Shown piece after piece: positions 38,570 to 39,373 of a DNA stretch of 39,373 nt (its first letter is position 1; each line of letters opens with the position of its first letter). The notes under the pieces were generated by a model. That model saw nothing but the letters and a program-made list of their open reading frames with translations, was not told where the DNA came from and did no database searches. A program made the translations under genes and the position numbers. Source of the stretch: an uncultured Treponema sp. (GTDB taxonomy: Bacteria > Spirochaetota > Spirochaetia > Treponematales > Treponemataceae); assembly GCA_946185185.1 (NCBI GenBank), contig CAMHIV010000003.1, positions 1 through 39,373 of the forward strand, read 5' to 3'.

Positions 38570-38791
38570 ATGAGAATAATTTCTGTTGAATCAATATCAG
38601 AAGCAGTCAAGACACGCCGAAAACAGCTGGGACTTACTCAATCAGAAACAGTCGCAATGTGTAATGTTGGAGCCCGTTTTTTCTCAGAACTTGAAAACGG
38701 AAAAGAAACTTTACAGATGAATAAAGTGCTTCACTGTCTTGAAATGCTTGGGATAAATCTCTATGCGGTAAATCGGGAAGATGATAAATGA
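38570..38791 (+). CDS. hipB: HipB-like XRE-family antitoxin/regulator (start trimmed to MRIISVES)
   Basis: Helix-turn-helix AVKTRRKQLGLTQSETVAMCNVGARFFSELENGKETLQMNKVLHCLEMLGI; ATGA overlap with hipA. Confidence 0.87.
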   Translation: MRIISVESISEAVKTRRKQLGLTQSETVAMCNVGARFFSELENGKETLQMNKVLHCLEMLGINLYAVNREDDK

Positions 38792-39373
38792 AACTGAACG
38801 TATTCTTTGGAAATAAAAAAGCAGGATCTCTTGAATCAACAGAAAATCGCGGAGTAATTTTTGTTTATGATGAAAATTATTTAAATGATAAAAACTCAGT
38901 TCCTCTTTCTGCTTCACTTCCTTTGCAAAAAGAGGAATTTCCTCAAAAGCAATGCATCCCTTTTTTCTCAGGACTTTTGCCAGAAGAAGATTCGCGGAAA
39001 AAAATTGCTGACTATCTACATATTTCTGAAACCAGTACTCTGAAATTACTTGAAGCATTAGGTGGAGAATGTGCAGGTGTCATTTCAATTTTGAGTGAAG
39101 ATGATTCATTTTCAAAAGAAACAAGTTATAAACTTGATTCAAATAACTATGAGCTTTTGAACGATAACAGGCTTTCGGAGTTTATCGAAAAAATGAATAC
39201 CCGGCCGCTTATTAAGGCAGATGATAAGTTACGGCTTTCTCTTGCAGGAGCTCAGGAAAAACTCGCGCTTGCAAAAATCAATGGAGAATGGTATTTACCA
39301 TTGAACGGTGCTCCTTCAACCCATATTTTAAAACCCGCACGAACAGGCAGTCTTTCTTCCCTTGCGCAAAATG
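38788..39373 (+). CDS. hipA: HipA-like Ser/Thr kinase toxin, N-terminal part, truncated by window edge (not in ORF track)
   Basis: MKLNVFFGNKKAGSLESTENRGVIFVYDENYLNDKNSVPLSASLPLQKEEFPQ...FFSGLLPEEDSRKKIADYL...LGGECAGVISI...LSLAGAQEKLALAKINGEWYLPLNGAPSTHILKPA. Confidence 0.92.
   Translation, partial: MKLNVFFGNKKAGSLESTENRGVIFVYDENYLNDKNSVPLSASLPLQKEEFPQKQCIPFFSGLLPEEDSRKKIADYLHISETSTLKLLEALGGECAGVISILSEDDSFSKETSYKLDSNNYELLNDNRLSEFIEKMNTRPLIKADDKLRLSLAGAQEKLALAKINGEWYLPLNGAPSTHILKPARTGSLSSLAQN

Overview
The window looks like a chromosomal segment from a Treponema-like spirochaete; the host is inferred from gene content and style, not proven. Almost everything is on the + strand. From left to right:
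- The C-terminal part of an FtsK/SpoIIIE translocase, with a very acidic N-terminal extension that runs off the left edge through a (GAA)n tract.
- A secreted CBM48-like + PTP/DSP-like protein whose phosphatase signature is degenerate (VHDRLGIDQTG), facing a stand-alone CBM48-like protein.
- metK preceded by a very good SAM-II riboswitch match, followed by nth, a MscS channel and an orphan beta-class adenine methyltransferase.
- A large periplasmic protein of unknown function, a TPR protein and a TraB-family protein.
- A TolC/HlyD/MacB-type efflux operon and a Ste24-like M48 protease.
- A metQNI methionine transporter with a structured leader that matches no riboswitch class I recognise.
- A methyl-accepting chemotaxis gene split by a 1-nt frameshift.
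- A ~14.6 kb aryl-polyene (APE)-like type II fatty acid/polyketide cluster (23.7-38.3 kb). It lacks an ammonia-lyase gene and a second full ketosynthase, has a fused COG4648-like/AMP-ligase protein, an embedded dCMP deaminase and a frameshifted second ACP.
- A hipBA-like toxin-antitoxin operon running off the right edge; hipA is open at the edge and absent from the ORF track.
Several intergenic palindromic or MITE-like elements are also visible. No tRNA, rRNA or CRISPR was seen.
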